From the NCBI GenBank assembly GCA_002238485.1, contig MPMG01000005.1:162876-226875 (forward strand): a DNA stretch of 64,000 nt, written 5' to 3'. How positions within the stretch are numbered: position 1 is the first letter of the stretch; each line of letters begins with the position of its first letter. Made by a program: the position numbers and the translations under genes. Below the pieces are notes generated by a model. It was not told the origin of the DNA. It did no database searches and saw nothing but the letters and a program-made list of their open reading frames with translations. The stretch comes from Chloroflexi bacterium bin20. Lineage in GTDB: Bacteria > Chloroflexota > Anaerolineae > Aggregatilineales > Phototrophicaceae. Shown here piece by piece: positions 26,193 through 34,795 of this stretch.

Positions 26193-26903
26193 ATGAGCGT
26201 ACTTGACACTTTGGGCATCAATCCCGGTCTGATGCTGATCTGGCTGATCGCTTTCATCGTGCTCTACACGGTGCTGACGCGCTTCATCTATGATCCGCTG
26301 ACCAATGTGCTGAACGAGCGGCGCAATCGCATCGCCAAGGGCTTGGATGATGCCGCAGCCGCAGCAGCAGCCCGTCAAAATGCCGAAGCCGAAGCCGAGA
26401 AGATCCTGGCGCAGGCGCGCAGCGAAGCGCAAAAGGTCATCGACGAAGCGCGGGGCCGAGGCGAAGATGTCGCTAGTGGCATTGAGCAAGAAGCCCGTCA
26501 AACTGCCGCCAAGATCCAATACGACGCCCAGACCGAAGCAGTCGCGACGCGCAATGCCGAGTTGGGCAACCTGCGCGAGCAAGTCCTGCAGATTTCGGTC
26601 GCCGTCGCCAGCCGCATCCTGGGCGAAAGCATCGACTCAGCCAAGCAGCAATCGCTGGTCAACAGCTTCATCGCCGAACTGCCAGCCGATGCGCGTGGAC
26701 TGGGCGGCAGCATCGAAGTCGTCAGCGCCATGCCTTTGACAGAAGGCGAGCAAAGTCAAATAACTGGCGAAGTCGGCGCGTCCGACGCTAGCTTCAGCGT
26801 AGACCCATCTATCCTGGGCGGCTTGATCGTGCGCTGGTCGGGCGGCATGGTCGATGGCAGCGTGCGCTCACAACTGAGCCAGATGGCGCGCAACCTGAAT
26901 TAA
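26193..26903 (+). CDS. atpF: F1Fo ATP synthase subunit b fused to delta/OSCP C-terminal-like domain
   Basis: N-terminal TM and charged helix (WLIAFIVLYTVLTRFIYDPLTNVLNERRNRIAKGLDDA), then VVSAMPLTEGEQ...SFSVDPSILGGLIVRWSGGMVDGSVRSQLSQMARNL, which resembles the delta subunit C-terminus. Confidence 0.9.
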   Translation: MSVLDTLGINPGLMLIWLIAFIVLYTVLTRFIYDPLTNVLNERRNRIAKGLDDAAAAAAARQNAEAEAEKILAQARSEAQKVIDEARGRGEDVASGIEQEARQTAAKIQYDAQTEAVATRNAELGNLREQVLQISVAVASRILGESIDSAKQQSLVNSFIAELPADARGLGGSIEVVSAMPLTEGEQSQITGEVGASDASFSVDPSILGGLIVRWSGGMVDGSVRSQLSQMARNLN

Positions 26904-27027
26904 GCGATCCTCGCAGCCCAAAACCCAAGAACTAGACGCGCTGGAGTGCATTCCGGCGCGTTTGTGTTTGTCAGGCCTGCGGAATCGTGTTTGAATACGG
27001 GTGCGCCAATCCTTGGACCCATAGGCC

Positions 27028-28581
27028 ATGCCCAAAACCCTGCGCGACTTGCTTGCCGCTCTCCCCGCCTCAGACATCCTCTCCAGCGCTGGCGACTTGG
27101 CCACGCCCATCGGCGCGCCCGTGGTCGAATCCAGCCTGGATATGCAGCCGGGCGGAGTCTTTGTGGCTCGCAAAGGACAATCCAGCGATGGCCACTGTTT
27201 CATCGGCTCTGCCCTGGCTGCTGGCGCGGCCGCAATCGTGGGCGAGGCGGACATTTCTTCGCTGCCCGTCCCCTACATTCGACTGCGAAATGCCCAGCAA
27301 GCTATCGGCAAACTGGCGGCAGCATACTACGAGTTCCCGTCTCGCAAATTGGTCGTCATCGGCGTGACCGGCACCGATGGCAAGACGACTACTTGTCACC
27401 TGCTGCACAGCATTCTCAAGCGCGCAGATGGCATCCGACCCGGCTACATCAGCACGATATCAGCCGACTTCGGTGCTGAGACCGCGCCGACTGGCTTGCA
27501 TGTGACCACGCCGGGCGCCCCGCGGATTCAAGCCTATCTGGCGAAAATGGTCGAAGCTCGCCTTAGTCATTGCATCCTGGAGATGACCAGTCACGGCCTG
27601 GCACAGGGACGGCTCTCTGGGGTCGATATCGATTTGGCGGCGCTGACCAATGTCCAGCACGAGCATCTCGATTATCACGGCAGTTGGGAAGCCTACCGCG
27701 ATGCCAAAGCCATCCTGTTTCGTATGCTCGCCGATTCCTGGCGCATGCAGGCTATTCCCAAAGTTTCTATCATAAATGCCGACGACCAATCGGCAAATTA
27801 TTTTGCCGCGATACCTGCGAGCCGCGTCTCGCGATACGGTATCGAGAATGCGGCCGATTACCGCGCCAGCGACATCATCCACGGGGCGGCTGCCACCAGC
27901 TTCCAAACCTGTGGACAGACGATACAGTTGCCTCTGCCGGGCGACTTCAACATTTCCAACGCCCTGGCTGCCATCGCTGCGGCGCGTGCACTGGGTGTCG
28001 AATGGGACGCGATAAAGCATGGCATCGCCGCTGTAGAGTTGATCTCCGGGCGCATGGAACGGATTGACGCAGGGCAAGACTTCATCGCCATGGTCGACTT
28101 CGCGCATAGTCCCAATGCCCTGAAAAGCGCGCTGAATGCTTGTCGGACCATGCTGGCGGATAGCAAGCGCATCATCGCCGTATTTGGCAGCGCTGGCTTG
28201 CGCGATGTGCAGAAGCGCCGCTTGATGGCAGAGACCTCGGCAGAGCTGGCGGACTTGTCCATCCTCACTGCCGAAGACCCACGCACGGAGTCGCTGGACG
28301 ACATCCTCGAGATGATGGCGCAGGGCTGTCGCGCGCATGGCGGCATCGAGGGCGAGACTTTCTGGCGCATACCCGATCGTGGCTTGGCCATATACCGAGC
28401 CTGTAGACTGGCGCAGACAGGCGACCTGGTCATCGTCTGTGGCAAGGGACACGAGCAGAGCATGTGTTTTGGCAGCACCGAGTTTCCCTGGGATGACCGC
28501 GAGGCGCTGCGTTCGGCGCTGGCTGGCGCGCCGCTGGCCACCTTGCCCACAGCAGACAAGCACCCCTATGCGGCGAATTGA
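27028..28581 (+). CDS. murE: MurE-like Mur ligase (UDP-N-acetylmuramoyl-tripeptide synthetase family)
   Basis: VTGTDGKTTTCHLLHSIL, LEMTSHGLAQGRL, ALTNVQHEHLDYHGSWEAY, FAHSPNALKSAL, TAEDPRTE, VCGKGHEQSM. Confidence 0.85.
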   Translation: MPKTLRDLLAALPASDILSSAGDLATPIGAPVVESSLDMQPGGVFVARKGQSSDGHCFIGSALAAGAAAIVGEADISSLPVPYIRLRNAQQAIGKLAAAYYEFPSRKLVVIGVTGTDGKTTTCHLLHSILKRADGIRPGYISTISADFGAETAPTGLHVTTPGAPRIQAYLAKMVEARLSHCILEMTSHGLAQGRLSGVDIDLAALTNVQHEHLDYHGSWEAYRDAKAILFRMLADSWRMQAIPKVSIINADDQSANYFAAIPASRVSRYGIENAADYRASDIIHGAAATSFQTCGQTIQLPLPGDFNISNALAAIAAARALGVEWDAIKHGIAAVELISGRMERIDAGQDFIAMVDFAHSPNALKSALNACRTMLADSKRIIAVFGSAGLRDVQKRRLMAETSAELADLSILTAEDPRTESLDDILEMMAQGCRAHGGIEGETFWRIPDRGLAIYRACRLAQTGDLVIVCGKGHEQSMCFGSTEFPWDDREALRSALAGAPLATLPTADKHPYAAN

Positions 28582-30259
28582 CTGGCTGGCGGTTACGCTG
28601 CTGCTCCTGTTTGCCGCGGCTCTTCGCATCATCGGCATCAGCTATGGCGGCTTGAATCCCGATTATTTCCCGTCGTATACGCTCTTTGGCATGGTGCATG
28701 ACCAGCTGCCCATCCAGCCGGACGAATACCTCAATGTCACCACGCCGGTCAACATGGCGCTGCGCAAGCGACTCAATCCGGATTTCTTTGAATATCCGTC
28801 TCTGATTATGAACAGCAACCTGGCGCTGTTTACGCTGACGGGTTCGCTGGAAGGCTATTCGCTGGAGCCGCGGGATGGACGGTCGCTGCGCAGTTATGCC
28901 GAGCACCGGCTTTATGTCCTATCGCGCATGTATTCACTGGCGGGTGGCATGCTGCAAGTAGCCTGCGCGTATGCGATTGGACGCTTGCTGGCTGGGCATT
29001 ACGCGGCGCTGTGCAGTGGTCTGCTGGTGGCGGTTTGTTTCACGCTGGTGCAACATGCGCATTACATCAAGCCGGGCACGCTGGCGACGGGCTGGATGAT
29101 GCTGGCGGCCTGGGCGGCGCTGGCTTCGTTGCATGCCCATGATGCGCGCGCTCGTTTTCGGCTGGTTCTGCTGACGGGCATCGCCACGGGCTTGGCGGCG
29201 ACAACGCGATACAATGCCGCTGCTGTCGCGCCCCTCGTGCTCGCAGTTGGCTTGATTCTGGCATACCGACATCGAGCCAGGGCATTTTGGCGCTGGGTCT
29301 TGGCTTCCTGGATGCTGATGCCGCTGGTTTTCTTCGTGGGCAGCCCCTACATCCTGCGCGACTTCAGGCGCTTTTGGCAGGACTTCAGTTATATCGTCGG
29401 TCAGTTCACGACCACGGGCGCCAATGTCGCCGACTACTTCCTGGTCGATCACATGACTGGGCTGGCGTATATTGTGCTGTATACAGCTGTCTTGGGTCTG
29501 GGCATCCCGGCCCTGGGCTTCGCAGCCATGTCATTGGTCGCCTGCTGGCGTGGCAACGGCGCATGGGGAGCGCGCTCGCGTGGATCGTCGCGTTTGGGCG
29601 TCGCGCTGATAGCTGGGCTGGTCCTTTTGTATGCGGCGGTCGCTCTGCGCACCATCCGCCCCGGGCACAGCGACAATCTCGCTATGTTGATGATGCCCTT
29701 CGTGGCGACCCTGGCGGGAATCGGCGCGGGCTGCTTGGTCGAGCGGTTGCCATTGCCCCAGCGCATAAGCATGCCAGCCCTGCTGCTGTTGCTGATCATC
29801 CAGCCGCTGACTTTGTCGCTGCAAGTCGTGCAGATATTCAGCCTGCCCGATACACGCCATATCATGCTGGACTTTGTGCATGAGCATATTGAACCGGGCG
29901 CGCGTTTCTTCCTCAATGGACCCTACAACCTGCCACTGGACGAGTCGATTTATCCCAATACGCAGCAGTTTGTCGTCTATGCGCCCACGCTGCCCAGCGG
30001 CGATGACTATGATTACTTGGTCTATTCGGACGCGCTGGCATTCGACATTCTGCGTTCGGTGGACATCGTGCCGCCGGCGGTCATCCAGCATCAGCATGAG
30101 ATTTTGGCTGTGCATGATGAGACGTACACGCGCGTCGCCGAGATCGATCGTTCGCATTGGTTGGGTTCACAAGCCATGATGAACACCGCCTCGTATTGGC
30201 ACCAGCCAAGGCTGATTCTCTATTGCCTCAATTCCGCCAGTTGTGAGACTTTCGGCTAG
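28568..30259 (+). CDS. polytopic membrane glycosyltransferase-like protein (GT39/GT-C type)
   Basis: 563 aa, many TM segments. Early acidic motif QPDEYLNVTTPVN is consistent with GT-C transferases. ATG at 28568 preferred over 28337. Confidence 0.6.
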   Translation: MRRIDWLAVTLLLLFAAALRIIGISYGGLNPDYFPSYTLFGMVHDQLPIQPDEYLNVTTPVNMALRKRLNPDFFEYPSLIMNSNLALFTLTGSLEGYSLEPRDGRSLRSYAEHRLYVLSRMYSLAGGMLQVACAYAIGRLLAGHYAALCSGLLVAVCFTLVQHAHYIKPGTLATGWMMLAAWAALASLHAHDARARFRLVLLTGIATGLAATTRYNAAAVAPLVLAVGLILAYRHRARAFWRWVLASWMLMPLVFFVGSPYILRDFRRFWQDFSYIVGQFTTTGANVADYFLVDHMTGLAYIVLYTAVLGLGIPALGFAAMSLVACWRGNGAWGARSRGSSRLGVALIAGLVLLYAAVALRTIRPGHSDNLAMLMMPFVATLAGIGAGCLVERLPLPQRISMPALLLLLIIQPLTLSLQVVQIFSLPDTRHIMLDFVHEHIEPGARFFLNGPYNLPLDESIYPNTQQFVVYAPTLPSGDDYDYLVYSDALAFDILRSVDIVPPAVIQHQHEILAVHDETYTRVAEIDRSHWLGSQAMMNTASYWHQPRLILYCLNSASCETFG

Positions 30260-30361
30260 CGCAGTTGTACAAAATCCCAGGTGAGGCAGGCGCTCGCCGC
30301 GAAAAACGCAATGTGAAGCTTATGCTAGAATGAGCGCTGGTTGATTCGGCGAGAGGCGCTC

Positions 30362-31267
30362 GTGCACGATATCGGCATCGTCATCGTCAACTGGAATACC
30401 TGCGATTTGCTGCGGCGCTGTCTGGAGACGGTCTTCGCCAGCCGGGGTGAGTTGAGCAAGCGCGTCGTGGTCGTCGACAACGCCTCCAGCGATGGCAGCG
30501 CAGACATGGTTGCCGACTGTTTCCCGCAGGTCGAGTTGATCGCCAAAACCGACAATCTGGGCTATCCGCGCGGCAACAATGTCGGCTTGCGGCATTTGGG
30601 ATTCCATGCAAAAAGCGATGTTTCCGCCGAAGCGCCACGGTATGCTCTGCTGCTGAACCCCGATACCGAATTGCCGCCCGCCGCGCTGGAAGATATGCTG
30701 GCATTCATGGATGCGCGGCTGGATATCGGCGCTGCTGGTCCAAAGCTGATATTGCCCGATGGCAGCCTGGACCGAGCCTGCCGCCGCGGTTTTCCCACGC
30801 CCTTGGTCAGCTTCTATCACTATGCTGGTTTTGCCAGGCTCTTCCCGCGCAGCCGCCGCTTTGGACTGTATAACATGACCTTCGCCGATGAAAACCAGGA
30901 CATAGAAGTCGACTCGGTGGTGGGCGCGTTCATGCAGGTGCGTCGCGAAGCCATCGAGCGCGTCGGCTTGCTGGACGAAGCCTTCTTCATGTATGGCGAA
31001 GACCTGGACTGGGCGTATCGAGTCAAGGCGGCTGGCTACAAAATCTGGTATCATGCTGGTGTAACGGTCAAGCATGTCAAGCGCGCCGCCAGTCGTCAAA
31101 GTCCACGCGCTCAATTTGAGTTTTGGCGGGCGATGCTGATCTTTTACCGCAAGCACTTTCGCCGCGACACAGTGCTGCCTGTCCACCTGCTGATCTTGAC
31201 TGCGCTGTTGTACAAGGGAGGTCCTAGCTTATGGCAGGAAATCCGCCGACCGACGTCAACACCATAA
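30362..31267 (+). CDS. glycosyltransferase family 2
   Basis: IGIVIVNWNTCDLLRRCLETV, VVVDNASSDGSADMV, LLLNPDTELPPAAL, FFMYGEDLDWAYRVKAAGYKIWYHAGVTVKH. GTG start at 30362. Confidence 0.9.
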   Translation: MHDIGIVIVNWNTCDLLRRCLETVFASRGELSKRVVVVDNASSDGSADMVADCFPQVELIAKTDNLGYPRGNNVGLRHLGFHAKSDVSAEAPRYALLLNPDTELPPAALEDMLAFMDARLDIGAAGPKLILPDGSLDRACRRGFPTPLVSFYHYAGFARLFPRSRRFGLYNMTFADENQDIEVDSVVGAFMQVRREAIERVGLLDEAFFMYGEDLDWAYRVKAAGYKIWYHAGVTVKHVKRAASRQSPRAQFEFWRAMLIFYRKHFRRDTVLPVHLLILTALLYKGGPSLWQEIRRPTSTP

Positions 31268-32703
31268 GTCCTCGCTCGCTTAGCCTCAGCAACGACCATC
31301 TCAAGGCGCTTTCGACAGCCACACTGCTGCTTGCAGACGCCATCATGCTGGTGGTGGCATTTATTGCCAGTTATGAAGCCCGCGAGTTTTTGCCTTTCTT
31401 TGCGCGTCCGCAAGAACAGCCCGCGCCATCGCAATACCTGCCCACCATCATTCTGCATACCTCGACCGTGGTGGCCATGTTTTATTTCTCGCAACTGTAT
31501 CACCTCAAGCGCGCTTTTAGCCGCATCGACCAACTGCGCAACGTCATCGGCACGGTCACGCTGGGAACCCTGCTGGCCAGCGGCATGCAAGAATTTTTGC
31601 TGCAAAATACATCGCTAGAAACAGCCTATCCGCGCAGCCTGCTGTTTTATGTCTGGTTCTTCAGCGTCGTCTTCACAGTCATGGGACGCGAGGTGCATCG
31701 CCGGCTGTGGACACTGCTGCGGCGGCGGGGCGTGGTTCGCGACAACCTGCTGATCGTTGGCGATGGTCCCTTCGCCCATGACATCACCAGCCACATCCGC
31801 AACAACCCGGAACTCGGTTATGTCATCGTGGGCATCGTCACTGACGAGCCAAAACAGGGCGAGATGCTGGGTTATCCTTTCATCGGCGTATATACCGATA
31901 TCCCGCGCCTGATTGATGACCTGCAAGTCGAGCAGGTGATTGTCGCGCTGACCGACTACCGACGGGGCGAAGTGCTAGATTTGATTGAACTGTGCCAGCG
32001 CGGCAAAGTCGATATCAAAGTCTTCCCGGACATGTTTTCTTATGTTGTGGGCGACTTGAATGTCGATGACCTGGGCGGCATGGCGCTGCTGACCGTGCGA
32101 GATATCGCGCTGCGCGGCTGGAAGCTGAGTCTCAAGCGAGCCATGGACCTCTTTGGCGCTGGCATGGGCTTGGTCGTTCTGTCGCCGCTGATGCTGCTGA
32201 CGGCGCTGCTGATCCGCCTGGAGTCGCGCGGGTCGGTCTTTTATTCGCAAGTGCGCATGGGCTTGGACGGCCGCCCCTTCCCGATGATCAAATTTCGCTC
32301 TATGCGCGCCGATGCCGAAACCAATGGCCGTACCTGGACGGTCGAAAATGACGAACGGGTAACCCGCCTGGGGCGTTTCATGCGCGGCAACAACTGGGAC
32401 GAAATCCCGCAGTTGATCAATGTGCTGCTCGGCCAGATGAGCCTGGTCGGTCCACGCCCGGAACGTCCCATGTATGTGCAAGAGTTTGGGCGTCAGATAC
32501 CCGATTATATGATGCGCCATCGCGAGAAAGCCGGCATGACCGGTTGGGCGCAGGTCAATGGAATGCGCGGCGATACCTCGATCGCCCTGCGCACCGAATT
32601 CGACCGCCATTATGTCGAAAACTGGTCGCTTTGGCTGGATATCGTCATCATCATCCGCACCATCTGGCAGACCGTCACGCGCTCCAACCGCAACGCGTAT
32701 TGA
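31231..32703 (+). CDS. undecaprenyl-phosphate sugar phosphotransferase (polyprenyl glycosylphosphotransferase, WcaJ-like)
   Basis: LKRAMDLFGAGMGLVVLSPLMLLTALLIRLESRGSVFYSQVRMGLDGRPFPMIKFRSMR, WDEIPQLINVLLGQMSLVGPRPERP. Confidence 0.92.
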   Translation: MAGNPPTDVNTISPRSLSLSNDHLKALSTATLLLADAIMLVVAFIASYEAREFLPFFARPQEQPAPSQYLPTIILHTSTVVAMFYFSQLYHLKRAFSRIDQLRNVIGTVTLGTLLASGMQEFLLQNTSLETAYPRSLLFYVWFFSVVFTVMGREVHRRLWTLLRRRGVVRDNLLIVGDGPFAHDITSHIRNNPELGYVIVGIVTDEPKQGEMLGYPFIGVYTDIPRLIDDLQVEQVIVALTDYRRGEVLDLIELCQRGKVDIKVFPDMFSYVVGDLNVDDLGGMALLTVRDIALRGWKLSLKRAMDLFGAGMGLVVLSPLMLLTALLIRLESRGSVFYSQVRMGLDGRPFPMIKFRSMRADAETNGRTWTVENDERVTRLGRFMRGNNWDEIPQLINVLLGQMSLVGPRPERPMYVQEFGRQIPDYMMRHREKAGMTGWAQVNGMRGDTSIALRTEFDRHYVENWSLWLDIVIIIRTIWQTVTRSNRNAY

Positions 32704-32711
32704 GCGCCGAA

Positions 32712-33044
32712 ATGGATCTGGATACGCTTACCCGCGAGATGTACGCCTTTGTCGAAAGCAAGGGCTGGCTCGATGGCGATTCGCCAAAGCAGCAGACTTC
32801 GCGCAACCTGGCGATCTCGCTGGCGCTGGAGGCAAGCGAAGTGCTGGAACACTTCCAATGGAGCGAAGAGGCGCAGCAGCCCGAAGCCCTGGCGGAGGAA
32901 CTGGCTGATGTCATGCTCTATCTTTTGCAGCTGGCGAGCCTCAGCGGCATCGATCTGGGCGAGGCAGTGATGCACAAACTGCGCAAGAATCAGTCGCGCG
33001 ACTGGGCAGCGCCCGCTGGAGATGACGCACCATCGGGTCTGTGA
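32712..33044 (+). CDS. MazG-like nucleotide pyrophosphohydrolase
   Basis: NLAISLALEASEVLEHFQW...ALAEELADVMLYLLQLA matches the MazG/DCTPP-like EExxE..ExxD pattern. ATG at 32712. Confidence 0.85.
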   Translation: MDLDTLTREMYAFVESKGWLDGDSPKQQTSRNLAISLALEASEVLEHFQWSEEAQQPEALAEELADVMLYLLQLASLSGIDLGEAVMHKLRKNQSRDWAAPAGDDAPSGL

Positions 33045-33113
33045 ATTCCGTCAGCAGCCTGTATAATGCCCCTGGCCTGCAGACGGCAGCGCCGCATCTG
33101 GGAAGGAAGCCGC

Positions 33114-34556
33114 ATGGCTGAACAAGCTGTAACTGCGCAGAGCGCAGACTTTTCGCGCTGGTACAACGAGATCGTCTATCGTGCTGATCTGGCTGCTCCA
33201 TCGCCGGTGCGCGGTTGTGTCATCATCAAGCCCTATGGCTATGAGATCTGGGAAGGCATCAAAGCCGGCCTGGACAGGCGCTTCAAAGCCACGGGCCATC
33301 AAAATGCGTACTTCCCGCTGTTCATCCCAGAAAGTTACATTCGCCGCGAAGCCCAGCATGTCGAAGGCTTCAGCCCCGAGCTGGCGGTGGTCACCCATGC
33401 TGGCGGCAAAGAACTGGAAGAGCCGCTGGTCGTGCGTCCCACTTCGGAGACTGTCATCGGCGAGGCTTTCAGCGACTGGATCCAGTCCTACCGCGACCTG
33501 CCGCTGTTGATCAACCAGTGGGCAAATGTCGTCCGCTGGGAGCTGCGCACGCGGCCCTTCCTGCGCACCGCCGAGTTCTTGTGGCAAGAAGGTCACACCG
33601 CGCATGCCACGCATGGCGAAGCCGAAGCAGAAACGCGCCAGATGCTGGATATCTATGCCGATTTCGCCATGGAAGATGCGGCGATACCGGTGATCAAAGG
33701 CGAAAAGAGCCGCATGGAGCGCTTTGCGGGCGCCTTGCGCACCTACACAATCGAAGCCATGATGCGCGACAAGCGAGCGCTGCAATCGGGCACCAGCCAC
33801 AATCTGGGGCAGAACTTCGCCAAAGCTTTCGACATCCACTACCTGTCCGAGAACAATGTGCAAGAGTATTGCTGGACGACCAGCTGGGGTCTGAGTACGC
33901 GCATGGTGGGCGCAGTCGTCATGACGCACGGCGATGACAAGGGCTTGCGACTGCCGCCCAAGTTGGCGCCCTATCAGGTAGTGATCGTGCCTATTATCCG
34001 CCGCGATGCCCAACGCAGCGCTGTCATGGAAACGGTCGAACGCCTGTGTGCCGAGCTGGTCGCCGCTGGCATTCGCGTGCATGTCGATCGGCGCGAGGGT
34101 CAATCGCCCGGCTTCAAGTTCAATGACTGGGAGATGCGCGGTGTGCCAGTGCGCATAGAGATCGGTCCCAAAGATGTTGAGAACGACAATGCGGTGCTTG
34201 CGCGGCGCGATGTGCCGGGCAGGGCGGGTAAGCAATTTGTGCCCCAAGCGGGTATAACAGATGTCGTGCGCGACCTGCTCGCCGATATTCAGCGCAGCTT
34301 GCTGGATGACGCTCGTGCCTTCCGCGACGCGCATATTGTCGATGTCGACGATTATGCCCAGCTCTGCGCTGCGGTCGAAGCGGGCGAGTGGGCGAGGGCA
34401 GCCTGGGCGGGCAGCGATGCCGATGAACAGCGAGTCAAGGACGAGACGGGCGCTACCATCCGCTGCTTTCCGTTTGATCAGCCGGAACGAGTGGGCAACT
34501 GTATCGTATCCGGGCACAGTGCCGACAAGGTGGCTTTGTTCGCCAAAGCCTATTGA
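33114..34556 (+). CDS. proS: prolyl-tRNA synthetase (short, eukaryote/archaeal-like type)
   Basis: DFSRWYNEIVYRADLAAPSPVRGCVIIKPYGYEIWE, VVRPTSETVI, RTAEFLWQEGHTAHAT, TSWGLSTRMVGAVVMTHGDDKGLRLPP. Confidence 0.95.
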   Translation: MAEQAVTAQSADFSRWYNEIVYRADLAAPSPVRGCVIIKPYGYEIWEGIKAGLDRRFKATGHQNAYFPLFIPESYIRREAQHVEGFSPELAVVTHAGGKELEEPLVVRPTSETVIGEAFSDWIQSYRDLPLLINQWANVVRWELRTRPFLRTAEFLWQEGHTAHATHGEAEAETRQMLDIYADFAMEDAAIPVIKGEKSRMERFAGALRTYTIEAMMRDKRALQSGTSHNLGQNFAKAFDIHYLSENNVQEYCWTTSWGLSTRMVGAVVMTHGDDKGLRLPPKLAPYQVVIVPIIRRDAQRSAVMETVERLCAELVAAGIRVHVDRREGQSPGFKFNDWEMRGVPVRIEIGPKDVENDNAVLARRDVPGRAGKQFVPQAGITDVVRDLLADIQRSLLDDARAFRDAHIVDVDDYAQLCAAVEAGEWARAAWAGSDADEQRVKDETGATIRCFPFDQPERVGNCIVSGHSADKVALFAKAY

Positions 34557-34597
34557 ACACGCTGACGGCGCGAAACGCTAACGAAGTTCTAAGGCTT

Positions 34598-34627
34598 TTC
34601 GCAATTGTGAAAATTGACACAATCGAA
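34598..34627. promoter_or_regulatory. imperfect inverted repeat overlapping a -35 box (candidate operator)
   Basis: ttcg(ca)attgtg - aaaattga - cacaatcgaa; the arms pair except for a 2-nt bulge. Confidence 0.35.
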
Positions 34628-34642
34628 CTATTGCTGTAGACT
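34614..34642 (+). promoter_or_regulatory. sigma-70-like promoter for the NYN gene
   Basis: TTGACA (34614) - 17 nt - TAGACT (34637). Confidence 0.5.
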
Positions 34643-34795
34643 GCTAATTGGCGTACGGGAAAGCAACCCAGATTCTTATTACGATGAGATGATTTTCTAT
34701 CGCAGCACTTATCGCAAATTGAACTCTCGCCCTGCCACATGGACACAGCGGGTTTGATGTCGGTGTTTCATTAGGGCATGACGGGTTCGTGATTC

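Noticed and set aside
34557-34795. tRNA or small RNA gene in the proS-NYN gap (gggttcgtgattc resembles a T-loop)
   Set aside because: No acceptor-stem pairing or anticodon arm could be assembled around it.
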